This document shows positions 6,229 through 14,089 of a stretch of DNA of 16,247 nt, in pieces. Numbering within the stretch: the stretch's first letter is position 1; each line of letters opens with the position of its first letter. Position numbers and translations under genes: made by a program. The notes under the pieces are model-generated. The model was not told where the DNA came from. It was given only the letters and a program-made list of their open reading frames with translations, and did not search any database. Source of the DNA: Scatomorpha sp964345235 (GTDB lineage: Bacteria > Bacillota > Clostridia > Oscillospirales > Oscillospiraceae); the NCBI GenBank assembly GCA_964345235.1, contig CAYFQE010000021.1, positions 1 to 16,247 on the forward strand. Direction: 5' to 3'.

Positions 6229-6242
6229 AAGTAAATTCCTCC

Positions 6243-6279
6243 AAAAATAGGAGGGCAACGGCAATGAGCCGCCGCCCTC
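6243..6279 (-). terminator. Intercistronic hairpin between OPT and peptidase genes
   Basis: On the minus strand GAGGGCGGCGGC pairs with GCCGTTGCCCTC (two G-U pairs) around a 5-nt loop, followed by CTATTTTTGGAGG. The short T-run runs directly into the ribosome site (GGAGG, 6238-6242) of the peptidase gene. It is probably a partial terminator or attenuator that lowers peptidase expression relative to the transporter, or an mRNA stabiliser. Confidence 0.6.
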
Positions 6280-6314
6280 TATATACTTTCTTTTAAAAAT
6301 TCAGATTAGAGCAG

Positions 6315-7964
6315 TCAGGAAGCCGACAGTATCTTTATGGCCTGTACAAGAGCAATAACTACTCCTATGAAGCCTTCACCCGCAAGGAGACCCGACGCTA
6401 TTACAGTTCCGGAGCTTCCCTTTTCGAACTTTGGAGCCACCTTCTGCACCACCAGACGGAGCACGCCGCCAACGGCTGCGGTGAATGAAAGGTAGAAGGG
6501 CAGATAGATGCCGAGGCCGAGCATCGTGAACTTCGGAGTTATAAAGTACACAATTATAGAGACAGCCATTGCGCCCAAGAACACGGGTAAGTTCGGAATG
6601 CCGCCGACAACCGAAGCGACTGCCGCCGCCTGAGCTGCCGGGAACATTTCGCTGCCGAAGACTTTGCCGCCGTAGGCCGCAACAAGTATAACCATTACGC
6701 CGACCGCAACAACTGCTCCTATAATACCGCCTATAAGCTCTGCATACCACTGAGCCTTCGGATCTGTTTTGAGTACATGTCCCGACTTAAAGTCGTTCAT
6801 AACATCGCCGGTGAGACCTGCTGCAATGGCAACAATAGCCGCAACAAACACTGCCTGCTGAACATCGAGCTTGCATGCAACCTTTGCGATTGCCATAACA
6901 AAAATTCCGAATACCTCCATCGGGTTTATGCCGGACTGGCCGACACACTGGCAGGACATAGCGGTTGTTAGCCATGCGCCGAGCAAGGTGATTATGACAG
7001 CCAGAACGGGAAGATCCAGAACGAAGATAAAGAGCACCGCAAGAAGCAGAAGGACTATCGGTGCCCAGCGCATGGGAACCGTTGCATCGCCTATCTGATT
7101 TTTTGCAAACATGCCGCCGAATATTGTCCTTGCGCGGGGAATAATTTCTTTTGCGGTAATGGCAAGGCCGACGCCGACCATCCAGCCAAGACCCATGGAG
7201 CTCTTTATACCGCCTGCCGTGGCCGCATCCCAAAGGCCTGCCGCCTGCCCGCCAATCATTATGCCGAAATCGCCTATGATTGCGCCCAAAAACCACACAA
7301 GAATGGTTGCGGGGCCGATGATGTAGCCGACAGCTATAAGCATCGGCGACCACCACATGCCGCCCGTTGAACCGTAGGCCATCATTCCCTTAAATGGTGT
7401 GAGGGCGGGAACAGCGGCCATCCAGTCGCGCAGCCAGGTCCAAACACCGGCAATACCCAGAGAGCCGAACAGTATGCCCGTCTGTTTGCCGCCTTCGTCG
7501 CCGACGGTGACAACCTCTGCCGCCGCCTGCCCCATTGCATAGGGCATATCGGCATCGACCACAAAGTGCTTGCGAAGAAGCGAGGTAAAGATTAAACCCA
7601 AAATTGTGCCGCCGAGCGTAATAATCAGCATGTGAATCACGTTTATTTCGGCATTGGCATTGAGAATGAATATGCCCGGAATTGTGAACGCCAAACCTCC
7701 CGCAACCATTGAGCCTGCCGACATTGCCGTGTGGGCAACGTTGATTTCGTTTACATTGGTTTTTCCCAAGGCCTTCAGGCCAAACATTGAGACCAAGGCG
7801 ACAAACATGATGGGCCAAGGAAGTGATGAGGCTTTTAGAGCCACAAACATAGATGAGCAAGTCAGAATAATCGAGCCGATTGCTCCGATAAGAACTGCGC
7901 GAAAAGTGAACTGCTCTTTAAAAGAGCTTGCATAGCTTATGGAGCCCTGCTTTTCCTCTTGCAT
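6315..7964 (-). CDS. OPT family oligopeptide transporter
   Basis: This 549-residue polytopic inner-membrane protein has about 14 or more hydrophobic segments from residue 22 onward. Family-typical stretches include FRAVLIGAIGSIILTCSSMFVALKA at the N-terminus, followed by NVAHTAMSAGSMVAGGLAFTIPGIF, and SGHVLKTDPKAQWYAELIGG in the second half. OPT proteins are secondary carriers for oligopeptides or metal-chelate complexes, usually proton-coupled. Prokaryotic members are often encoded beside peptidases, as here, where a P1 peptidase gene follows 86 nt downstream. Start is clear: GGGAGGT lies seven bases before ATG. A sigma-A type promoter precedes it (8008-8036). Oligopeptides are the likelier substrate because of the peptidase; iron-siderophore uptake is the alternative. 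Confidence 0.94.
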   Translation of the reverse strand: MQEEKQGSISYASSFKEQFTFRAVLIGAIGSIILTCSSMFVALKASSLPWPIMFVALVSMFGLKALGKTNVNEINVAHTAMSAGSMVAGGLAFTIPGIFILNANAEINVIHMLIITLGGTILGLIFTSLLRKHFVVDADMPYAMGQAAAEVVTVGDEGGKQTGILFGSLGIAGVWTWLRDWMAAVPALTPFKGMMAYGSTGGMWWSPMLIAVGYIIGPATILVWFLGAIIGDFGIMIGGQAAGLWDAATAGGIKSSMGLGWMVGVGLAITAKEIIPRARTIFGGMFAKNQIGDATVPMRWAPIVLLLLAVLFIFVLDLPVLAVIITLLGAWLTTAMSCQCVGQSGINPMEVFGIFVMAIAKVACKLDVQQAVFVAAIVAIAAGLTGDVMNDFKSGHVLKTDPKAQWYAELIGGIIGAVVAVGVMVILVAAYGGKVFGSEMFPAAQAAAVASVVGGIPNLPVFLGAMAVSIIVYFITPKFTMLGLGIYLPFYLSFTAAVGGVLRLVVQKVAPKFEKGSSGTVIASGLLAGEGFIGVVIALVQAIKILSAS

Positions 7965-8007
7965 AGCGATACCTCCCTTATTAATTTAAGCACCTTAAGT
8001 TGATTCT

Positions 8008-8036
8008 AGTTTAGACTAAGGCTTTGCATTTGTCAA
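8008..8036 (-). promoter_or_regulatory. Promoter of the OPT transporter/peptidase unit
   Basis: On the minus strand the -35 box TTGACA (8031-8036) is 17 nt from TAAACT (8008-8013, 4/6 match to -10), giving a leader of about 37 nt. Together with the absence of a reading frame between 8037 and 8143 it supports independent transcription from the amidohydrolase gene, although I see no clear terminator after that gene. Confidence 0.6.
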
Positions 8037-8143
8037 CCTGGTTTTTCGATGATTTCCCTTGTCCTTCGGCAATTTCTTTGAATGATTTCTACTGATTGCA
8101 TGGGTGAAAACAATACCTCACATCCCCATTTTCGTCGGAACTT

Positions 8144-9790
8144 TCAACGTTCGAAGACCACTTCTCCGCCTATCATTGTCATGAGCACCTTGAGCTTATA
8201 TATTTCCGTTTTATCTATCGATAGTATGTCGTCGGAAAGTACGATTAAATCGGCGAGCTTTCCCGGCTCTATGCTTCCCTTTATATCTTCCTCAAAACTG
8301 CTGTATGCGCCGTTATATGTGGCGCAGCGTATTGCCTCGAGCACTGAGACCGCCTGTGTGGTATCGCACTGCACATTTTTTGAGCGGTCGAAACGGTTTA
8401 CGGCGCCGTCGATTGCATCAAGGCCATAGGGCCCCGAGGGTGCGTCGGAATGAAGAGAACAGCAGATTCCCGCATCCAGCATGCTGCGAAGAGCTCCGAG
8501 GTATTTATTGCGCTCTCCGAAAAACTCCATATAATTTGCCCCGAGCTTTTGAACAAGTCCCGCGTTTACAGAGGGGCAAATGTTCATCTTTGCCATTCTT
8601 TTTACGAGGTCTTCATCGACGAGGGTGCAGTGCTCTATTCTGTGGCGAAGCTTTTTGACTTGTTCGGGGTTTTCGGCAAAGCATCTTTCATAGGCTTCGA
8701 CCATGAATTCAACCGCCAAATCTCCTATGGCATGAGCTGTGGCCTGGCACTCGGCATCGTTTATCTTTTTAATATATTCCCAAACCTCTTCCCTTTCCCA
8801 GCCGCGCTCGCGTACCATTGAGGGATCATGAGAGTATGGCTCTCGCGTGGCGCAGGAGGGGCCGCCCGAGCCGCCGTCTATCATAAATTTACATGGTCCT
8901 ATTCGGAAGCGCTCGTCGCCAAGTCCCGTTATTAAGCCGAGATCCAGCCAGCTTTGATTTTCTTTAAGAGAGTAGGGCTTTCCGAAAATGCTGTGCAGCG
9001 CCATGCAGCTTCGAACTTTAAACTGTCTGTTTTTGCATAGCTTCTGCATAATGTGGTAGGAAGTTTTGCCGCACTCTCCCATATCGCCTATCGAGGTTAT
9101 TCCCGCCTCGACGAGCTGTTTATACGACTTCATGGCCGCACGCTCTTGCTGCTCTTCGGTATATTCTACCTTGCCCCAAAGGCTGAAATGCGTGTGTCCG
9201 CGAACCATGCCCGTAAGCTTTCCGTTAAAAACTTCGACCTCGTCCTTTGGAAACTTTTCGGCATCGTCGGCGCTGTAAACTCCCAGATGCCGAAGCGCCA
9301 AGCTGTTATACATGCAAATATGGCCGCCGCCGTGCATGCAGTGAACAGGATTATCGGGCGCTGCGGCATCAAGCTCTTCTATGGTCGGGTGTCGGCGTTC
9401 CTCCAGCAAGAGCGGTTCGTAGCCCATCATCGAAATCCACTGCCCGTGCTTTTTAATCTTTGCAGCCTCTTCTATAAGCCTTAGTATGTCCGCAACGCTT
9501 TTGCAGTTTTTGAGCCCCGTGTCTATCATGGCAGAGTCGAGCTGGGATCCTAGCATTCCGTTTAATATAGGGTGAAAATGGGTGTCGTTTATGCCGGGCA
9601 TGAGGGTTTTGCCCTCCAGCTCATAAACTGTTGTATTTTCATCTATATATTTTTTCAGTCCGTCGTTACTGCCGACATATACGATTTTTTCGCCCCTAAC
9701 GCCGACCGCCTCGGCAATATTGTCATTCTTATCTACACTTATTACTCTGCCGCCTAAAAAAGCAAAATCGACTGCGCATATTTCTTTCAT
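8144..9790 (-). CDS. YtcJ-type metal-dependent amidohydrolase (amidohydrolase 3 family)
   Basis: This 548-residue cytoplasmic enzyme has the composite beta-domain plus TIM-barrel layout of the YtcJ/NfdA-like amidohydrolases. The first metal motif is H71-x-H73 (INDTHFHP). The lysine expected to be the metal-bridging residue is K301 in GPCKFMIDGG. Other ligands are H353 in ATAHAIGD, H387 in HRIEHC, and the catalytic Asp D449 in LHSDAPSGP. The C-terminal GKLADLIVLSDD closes the beta-domain. Members hydrolyse C-N bonds, for example N-substituted formamides; many have unknown substrates. Length and motifs look complete. Start is supported by GGGAGATG upstream. It lies upstream of the OPT and peptidase genes in the same direction, which fits the breakdown of an imported amide or modified amino acid, but a separate promoter for OPT makes the link uncertain. 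Confidence 0.92.
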   Translation of the reverse strand: MKEICAVDFAFLGGRVISVDKNDNIAEAVGVRGEKIVYVGSNDGLKKYIDENTTVYELEGKTLMPGINDTHFHPILNGMLGSQLDSAMIDTGLKNCKSVADILRLIEEAAKIKKHGQWISMMGYEPLLLEERRHPTIEELDAAAPDNPVHCMHGGGHICMYNSLALRHLGVYSADDAEKFPKDEVEVFNGKLTGMVRGHTHFSLWGKVEYTEEQQERAAMKSYKQLVEAGITSIGDMGECGKTSYHIMQKLCKNRQFKVRSCMALHSIFGKPYSLKENQSWLDLGLITGLGDERFRIGPCKFMIDGGSGGPSCATREPYSHDPSMVRERGWEREEVWEYIKKINDAECQATAHAIGDLAVEFMVEAYERCFAENPEQVKKLRHRIEHCTLVDEDLVKRMAKMNICPSVNAGLVQKLGANYMEFFGERNKYLGALRSMLDAGICCSLHSDAPSGPYGLDAIDGAVNRFDRSKNVQCDTTQAVSVLEAIRCATYNGAYSSFEEDIKGSIEPGKLADLIVLSDDILSIDKTEIYKLKVLMTMIGGEVVFER

Positions 9791-9893
9791 CGTGTCATCT
9801 CCCTATTTTTCAGTAACACTAAAACCTTATTTTAATCTGCTTTCATAAATCATTTGAATATAGCTGATAAGTCACTTCTCAAAATTTAATTAA

Positions 9894-9956
9894 CTATGCA
9901 TTTTCGAACTCGGGTATTTCGTTTTTCGCCAAATCTATCAAATTTTCGTATTTCAT
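9894..9956 (-). CDS. 20-residue ORF, possibly a truncated gene start
   Basis: MKYENLIDLAKNEIPEFENA followed by TAG. It has a proper ribosome site (AGAGG, seven bases before ATG) and begins 14 nt after the HD-domain stop, in the same direction. The composition looks like the first helix of a soluble protein rather than noise. No continuation is visible downstream in any frame before the amidohydrolase gene, so it is either a genuine small peptide or the surviving 5' end of a deleted second gene of the HD operon. Confidence 0.4.
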   Translation of the reverse strand: MKYENLIDLAKNEIPEFENA

Positions 9957-9970
9957 CTGCTATACCTCTA

Positions 9971-10390
9971 TTATGAGCCTTTTAAAATCTCCATAGCTTT
10001 TCTGTATTTTTCTATTCTTTTAATGTCCTTATCCGTTGGGTTTTTGATTCTGCTCAAATTTGAGTTGTCTCTTAAATCCGCAATTTTTACCGCTCGGGCT
10101 ATTTTGTTTGCTTTTATTCCCTCTATATACTTAAAGTAATCTTCGTTTTCTTTATGAGTGAGAAAACCCAGCGCCTCTCTCTGCTCACTATCTAAAAAGC
10201 TTAAATCGGACATTTTATATTTATCGGAATCCTCAAGAACATCGTGCAACAAAGCGACAATCTTTGCCCTTTTATCGTTTAAGTTTTTAGATACTCTAAG
10301 CGGATGCAGAAAATATGGTTTTCCGGCCTTGTCTTTTTGCCCCTTGTGGGCTTTTAGCATTATCAGAATCGCTTTTATGTAGCTGAGCAT
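9971..10390 (-). CDS. Small HD-domain hydrolase, MESH1/SpoT-hydrolase-like
   Basis: This 139-residue single-domain protein carries the ordered motifs of the (p)ppGpp-hydrolase type HD fold: KDKAGKPYFLHPLRV (H29), VALLHDVLEDS (H49-D50 and E53-D54) and AVKIADLRDN (D105). That is the metal-binding H...HD...D set plus the ED pair typical of SpoT and MESH1 enzymes. There is no synthetase or TGS/ACT domain, so it is a stand-alone hydrolase; the substrate could be (p)ppGpp, NADPH-like or another nucleotide pyrophosphate. I choose the ATG at 10390, seven bases after GGGAG, over a TTG six codons upstream that would include the ribosome site. A good promoter lies at 10441-10469. It is followed 14 nt later by a 20-codon ORF and is divergent from the DegV gene. 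Confidence 0.8.
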   Translation of the reverse strand: MLSYIKAILIMLKAHKGQKDKAGKPYFLHPLRVSKNLNDKRAKIVALLHDVLEDSDKYKMSDLSFLDSEQREALGFLTHKENEDYFKYIEGIKANKIARAVKIADLRDNSNLSRIKNPTDKDIKRIEKYRKAMEILKGS

Positions 10391-10440
10391 ATTGTTTCTC
10401 CCTAACAAACATTTAAATACCTAGTCATTGTAATAAGCAC

Positions 10441-10469
10441 ATTATAATAACTATCCTCTATGCAGGCAA
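10441..10469 (-). promoter_or_regulatory. Promoter of the HD-domain hydrolase gene
   Basis: On the minus strand TTGCCT (10464-10469) and a perfect TATAAT (10441-10446) are 17 nt apart. Transcription would start near 10434, leaving a leader of about 44 nt before the ATG at 10390. Confidence 0.65.
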
Positions 10470-10492
10470 GTTGTTTAGCCCCGCAAAAATAC

Positions 10493-10521
10493 TTGAATAT
10501 TTTTAAGCTTTTTAATATAAT
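10493..10521 (+). promoter_or_regulatory. Promoter of the DegV-family gene
   Basis: TTGAAT (10493-10498) and a perfect TATAAT (10516-10521) are 17 nt apart, with the start of transcription near 10528. The promoter is divergent from that of the HD gene; the two -35 boxes are 23 nt apart. Confidence 0.7.
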
Positions 10522-10526
10522 ACAAA

Positions 10527-10558
10527 TAATTGAAGTATTCCTGAATTTTCTTCAATTA
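10527..10558 (+). promoter_or_regulatory. Perfect inverted repeat in the DegV leader
   Basis: TAATTGAAG and CTTCAATTA are exact 9-bp complements separated by 14 nt. They begin at the predicted transcription start and end two bases before the GGAGG ribosome site (10561-10565). The element could be an operator or a 5' hairpin affecting mRNA stability or ribosome access. There is no T-tract, so it is not a terminator. Confidence 0.5.
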
Positions 10559-10573
10559 CCGGAGGTTTAAATC

Positions 10574-11455
10574 ATGGTTCAAGATAAAACTCCTAACGAA
10601 AACGAAAAGCAGAAACCTGTTGTTATTACGGCGGACAGCACCTGCGACCTTACCCCCGAGCTTTTAGAGCGCTTCGGGATTAAGACTATACCTTTAACAG
10701 TTATCATGGGAGAAAATCGCTACTTAGACGGCTTGGATTTGACTCCCGACGATATTTATAAGAATTATCATGAGAGCGGCGCTCTCCCCCAAACAGCGGC
10801 GCCGAGCATCCCGGATTTATACGATTTTTTTGAGTCTTTCACAAAAGATGGGTATGAAATTGTACACCTCGACATAAGCTCGGAGCTTTCAGCCATCTTT
10901 AACATAGCCAATATTGTTGCCGGAGAACTGGACGGAGTTTATGTTGTAGACAGCCGCATGCTTTCGACAGGAATAGGTTTACTCGCCATCGAGGCCGCAG
11001 AGTGCCGCGACAAGGGAATGAGCGCAAAGGAAATTTCGGAGCATTTAAACTCGCTTAAATCGAAGGTTTCCGCATCCTTTGTTTTAGACACATTGGAGTT
11101 TATTTGGAAAGGCGGGCGCTGCTCGGGCGTTGCACTCTTCGGCGCAAACATTATGAAGATAAGACCTGCGCTAAAGCTTGTTGACGGGAAAATTGAGGTT
11201 TTTAAGAAATATCGCGGGAAAATGGAAAATGTATATCGTCAATATATTAAAGACCAACTATCGGGAAAAAATATTCGGCGCGGCCATGTTTTTCTTACGG
11301 AATCGGGCGAAATCTCACCCGAGGTTATTGAAGAACTTAAAGAGCTTGTTAAGGAAGAATCGGGCTGTATTGAGCTTCACCACACAAGGGCAGGCTGCAC
11401 GGTTTCTGCCCACTGCGGACCCAAAACCCTAGGTGTGCTTTTTATCGAAGAATAA
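10574..11455 (+). CDS. DegV family fatty-acid-binding protein
   Basis: This 293-residue cytoplasmic protein has the DegV/FakB fold: TADSTCDLTPELLERFGI (19-36), an N-terminal nucleotide-like fold domain, the QTAAPSIPDLY segment (73-83), LDISSELSAIFN (99-110), VVDSRMLSTGIG (124-135), LEFIWKGGRCS (174-184), MKIRPALKL and the C-terminal SAHCGPKTLGVLF. FakB members bind a fatty acid and present it to the FakA kinase, which interestingly carries a DhaL-related domain. No FakA is in the window; the DhaL at 3068 has no FakA C-terminal region and sits in another operon. Start is certain: GGAGG eight bases before ATG. It is the only plus-strand gene, with its own promoter, a leader hairpin and a terminator. 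The first 15 residues are a charged extension before the conserved core. Confidence 0.95.
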   Translation: MVQDKTPNENEKQKPVVITADSTCDLTPELLERFGIKTIPLTVIMGENRYLDGLDLTPDDIYKNYHESGALPQTAAPSIPDLYDFFESFTKDGYEIVHLDISSELSAIFNIANIVAGELDGVYVVDSRMLSTGIGLLAIEAAECRDKGMSAKEISEHLNSLKSKVSASFVLDTLEFIWKGGRCSGVALFGANIMKIRPALKLVDGKIEVFKKYRGKMENVYRQYIKDQLSGKNIRRGHVFLTESGEISPEVIEELKELVKEESGCIELHHTRAGCTVSAHCGPKTLGVLFIEE

Positions 11456-11516
11456 TTAGCTTATAGGCGCAAAGTGAGGACTTCACCCCCTCTCTCTCAC
11501 CTCGCGAAAAATATTT

Positions 11517-11549
11517 AAGACCGACGCTTAATAAGTGCCGGTCTTTTTT
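11517..11549 (+). terminator. Terminator between convergent DegV and TRAP permease genes
   Basis: AAGACCG pairs with CGGTCTT, extended by an inner CGCTT/AAGTG helix (one G-U) and a 3-nt loop, then TTTTTTATG. It lies about 60 nt after the DegV stop. On the minus strand it follows the permease stop and is trailed by AAATATTTTTCG, so it can plausibly serve both convergent transcripts. Confidence 0.85.
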
Positions 11550-11565
11550 ATGTTTTTCTGTGCCG

Positions 11566-13578
11566 CTAGATGTTAGCGGCCTCTTTTTTGAGGCTGAGTT
11601 TTTGTATAAGCCAGATGCCGCCGACAATGGATATGCCCACAACATCGGTGACTATCCCCGGGATTATAAGCATTACGCCGCCAACGACGGCCAAAATCCT
11701 AAGCGGTATATTGAGCGGTTTTAGCGCAAAGCCGTTTACGCCCATAGCAAGCCCGAATATGCCCGTGAATGCCGAGATTATGATGAAAATCGGCTCGTAC
11801 CAACTTGTATCCACCATTAAAAGCGCCGGAGAGTAGGCAAATACATATGGCACTATAAAGGCCGCTATCGCAAGCTTTGTAGCGCTTACCCCCGTTTTAA
11901 ACGGGTTGGAGCCCGCTATGGCAGATCCTGCATAGGCCGCCAAAGCGACAGGGGGCGTTATGTCGGCAACAATGCCGAAATAGAACACAAACATGTGAGC
12001 CGCTATCGTGGGCACGCCCATCTTTATAAGTATGGGGGCGCAGGTTGTTGCCATGATTACATAGTTTGCCGTTGTGGGGACTCCCATTCCCAGCACTATG
12101 CAGGTGAGCATAGTCAGAACAAGAGCTATTATGAGTTTTCCCCCGGCGGCGCCCACTATGAAAGTTATGAGAGCTGCGCCTATACCCGTTGTAGTTATTA
12201 CGCATGCGATTATGCCTGCCGTTGCGCAAGCTATACCGACTGTGAGTGTTGATCTTGCGCCGTTTTCTAAGGCATCGAAGAACTTTGCGGGGGTCATTCT
12301 GGTCTCTTTGCGAATCATCGACACTGCAATGGCGCAAACTGTTGCCCAAATTGCCGCCAGGGCCATAGTTGTCTTTATAAGCAGGATTACCAAAACTATA
12401 AGGGGCAACAGAAGATAGCCGCTGTGTTTAATAAGGCCCCAAAAGCTGGGAAGCTCCTCACGAGGCACGCCCTTGAGTCCGAGTTTTTTAGCTTCGAGGT
12501 GGACAATGATAAGGATTCCCGCAAAGTATAAAAAGGCGGGAATTGCGGCTCTGAGCGCTATTGCGCCATAGCTCATTCCGGTGTATTCAACCATGAGGAA
12601 AGCGGCGGCGCCCATTATAGGGGGCATAATCTGACCGCCTGTAGAGGCGGCGGCTTCAACTGCGCCCGCAAAAGCAGGCTCGTAGCCCGTTTTCTTCATG
12701 AGAGGTATGGTAACGGAGCCCGTTGTTACGGTGTTACCGACCGAGGAGCCCGAAACCATTCCGCAGAGAGCCGAGGAGATGACGGCGACCTTGGCAGGGC
12801 CGCCTGTTGAGGCGCCTGCTATGGAATAGGCAATATCTATGAAAAACTTTGATATGCCCGTTTTCTCGAGGAAAGATCCGAAGATGACAAAGAGAACAAT
12901 ATAGTTGAGGCAAGCCCTTGTGGGGATGCCTATAATTCCCTCGGTTGTGTAGAAGAGGTTGTAAACATTGAGCGCAAGAGACTTTTGTGTAAGTCCGTAA
13001 ATAATCATGATAAGCGCCACTATCACAATCGGAAGACCGACTGCCCTTCTGCAGGCCTCGAGCGTTGTGATTATTCCTATTACGCCGAAGACTATCTGGG
13101 CGGGCGTAAGCATGATTCCCTGCTGGAGTATCGACTCTAAATTGAATATGAAATAGCCGTAGGCAGATGCGCATAAAATACCTAAAACAAAATCGTACCA
13201 CGGAATATAGTTTACTTTGTCTTGCATACCCATTTTGGCAGGAAACATGACAAAAACCATAAAGACAATATAGCCTACAAAGCTTGCCCTCTCAAAACGA
13301 GTTTCTCCGGGATAGAAGAGCAGAAAAACCGCATAAAGAGAAAATAAAATGAGAAGATACCTGACTATTTTTCGCGGTACACCCACAAATTCTCTTACGT
13401 TGGACTCGCGATCATACTTTTGCATAATCTCCTTTGTCTGTTGCTCAATATCCGCAGCCGTATCGGCAGCTCCGGCAGTATCCATTACCGCTGTGGGCTG
13501 GATGTCTTCGATTTCGACCAAATGCTTTTTTTTCTTAGTCGCATCTGTCTGAGTTGTTTTGCTTAAGTTGTTACTCAT
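11566..13578 (-). CDS. TRAP transporter fused permease (DctQM, TAXI type)
   Basis: This 670-residue membrane protein fuses the small (4-TM, DctQ-like) and large (12-TM, DctM-like) TRAP subunits. A hydrophilic N-terminus of about 70 residues precedes the first membrane segment (YLLILFSLYAVFLLFY). Characteristic DctM stretches are present: SSALCGMVSGSSVGNTVTTG, EAAASTGGQIMPPIMGAAAF and VPTTANYVIMATTCAPIL. With the upstream TAXI binding protein it forms a Na+- or H+-driven importer for dicarboxylates, glutamate-like or other organic acids. The ATG at 13578, six bases after AGGAG, is preferred over the adjacent GTG. It starts 21 nt after the DUF1850 gene and is the last gene of the operon, convergent with DegV. 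Confidence 0.95.
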   Translation of the reverse strand: MSNNLSKTTQTDATKKKKHLVEIEDIQPTAVMDTAGAADTAADIEQQTKEIMQKYDRESNVREFVGVPRKIVRYLLILFSLYAVFLLFYPGETRFERASFVGYIVFMVFVMFPAKMGMQDKVNYIPWYDFVLGILCASAYGYFIFNLESILQQGIMLTPAQIVFGVIGIITTLEACRRAVGLPIVIVALIMIIYGLTQKSLALNVYNLFYTTEGIIGIPTRACLNYIVLFVIFGSFLEKTGISKFFIDIAYSIAGASTGGPAKVAVISSALCGMVSGSSVGNTVTTGSVTIPLMKKTGYEPAFAGAVEAAASTGGQIMPPIMGAAAFLMVEYTGMSYGAIALRAAIPAFLYFAGILIIVHLEAKKLGLKGVPREELPSFWGLIKHSGYLLLPLIVLVILLIKTTMALAAIWATVCAIAVSMIRKETRMTPAKFFDALENGARSTLTVGIACATAGIIACVITTTGIGAALITFIVGAAGGKLIIALVLTMLTCIVLGMGVPTTANYVIMATTCAPILIKMGVPTIAAHMFVFYFGIVADITPPVALAAYAGSAIAGSNPFKTGVSATKLAIAAFIVPYVFAYSPALLMVDTSWYEPIFIIISAFTGIFGLAMGVNGFALKPLNIPLRILAVVGGVMLIIPGIVTDVVGISIVGGIWLIQKLSLKKEAANI

Positions 13579-13599
13579 CACTCACTCCTGTTCCGCTCT

Positions 13600-14067
13600 T
13601 TAGCCAAGCTCGAATATGAGCTTGGTGTTTCTTCCGCAGAGTTCTATCAAACTCCGCTCTTTTCCCTCTATGTGCAATATATGGTCTGAGACGGTACCTA
13701 CAAAGTAGGAAAGTCTGTCGATCCTTTTGTGGATGTTGGATATTATCATCTCTCCGCTCCCGCCGTAGCTGAGCTTCCAGCCCTCGGGCAGCTCTTCGGC
13801 CACACCGGCCCCGAAGCTGTAGTACACGCAGCCTTCGAGATATATCTCATTTTCCTCGACCTTATACTTCTCGAGCACCTGAGTCTTGTTCACCGAGTGG
13901 ACAAAAGAAACAGCGAACTCATCTTCGGGAAGCTCAAAACTTGCATATATCTTCCCACTTTCCGCATTCTTCAACAAAAGCATCGGAGGAGCATCATACT
14001 CGCCGAGGAAAAGTACAAATGACAAGGCCGCAGCAATTATGGAGAACACTGCGGCCCTGAATTTCAT
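13600..14067 (-). CDS. DUF1850 domain protein of the TAXI-TRAP operon
   Basis: This 155-residue protein has an N-terminal hydrophobic segment (residues 4-20, signal anchor-like) followed by a beta-rich extracytoplasmic domain. The block FAVSFVHSVNKTQVLEKYKVEENEIYLEG, which runs through F-x-H-S-V-N-x-T, is the hallmark of DUF1850. Further on, SFGAGVAEELPEGW and the HILHIEGKERSLIEL stretch near the end also fit. DUF1850 proteins are commonly encoded between the solute-binding protein and fused permease of TAXI-type TRAP systems, as here (22 nt after one, 21 nt before the other), but their role is unknown; assembly or substrate hand-over are guesses. GGGAAGG precedes the ATG. The gene looks intact. 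Confidence 0.87.
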   Translation of the reverse strand: MKFRAAVFSIIAAALSFVLFLGEYDAPPMLLLKNAESGKIYASFELPEDEFAVSFVHSVNKTQVLEKYKVEENEIYLEGCVYYSFGAGVAEELPEGWKLSYGGSGEMIISNIHKRIDRLSYFVGTVSDHILHIEGKERSLIELCGRNTKLIFELG

Positions 14068-14089
14068 AGTTCTACCTTCCCTTTATAAA

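Noticed and set aside
5563..6234. A 223-codon plus-strand frame opposite the P1 peptidase gene.
   Set aside because: It is antisense to a well-supported gene with all family motifs; its composition is typical of a complementary-strand shadow.
6376..7860. Several long open frames on both strands within the OPT gene.
   Set aside because: They are Cys/Arg/His-rich or anti-sense to a clear membrane protein, lack ribosome sites and match no family I know.
8054..8116. Imperfect inverted sequences after the amidohydrolase gene as a possible terminator.
   Set aside because: The best pairing needs a four-base bulge and is not followed by a T-tract.
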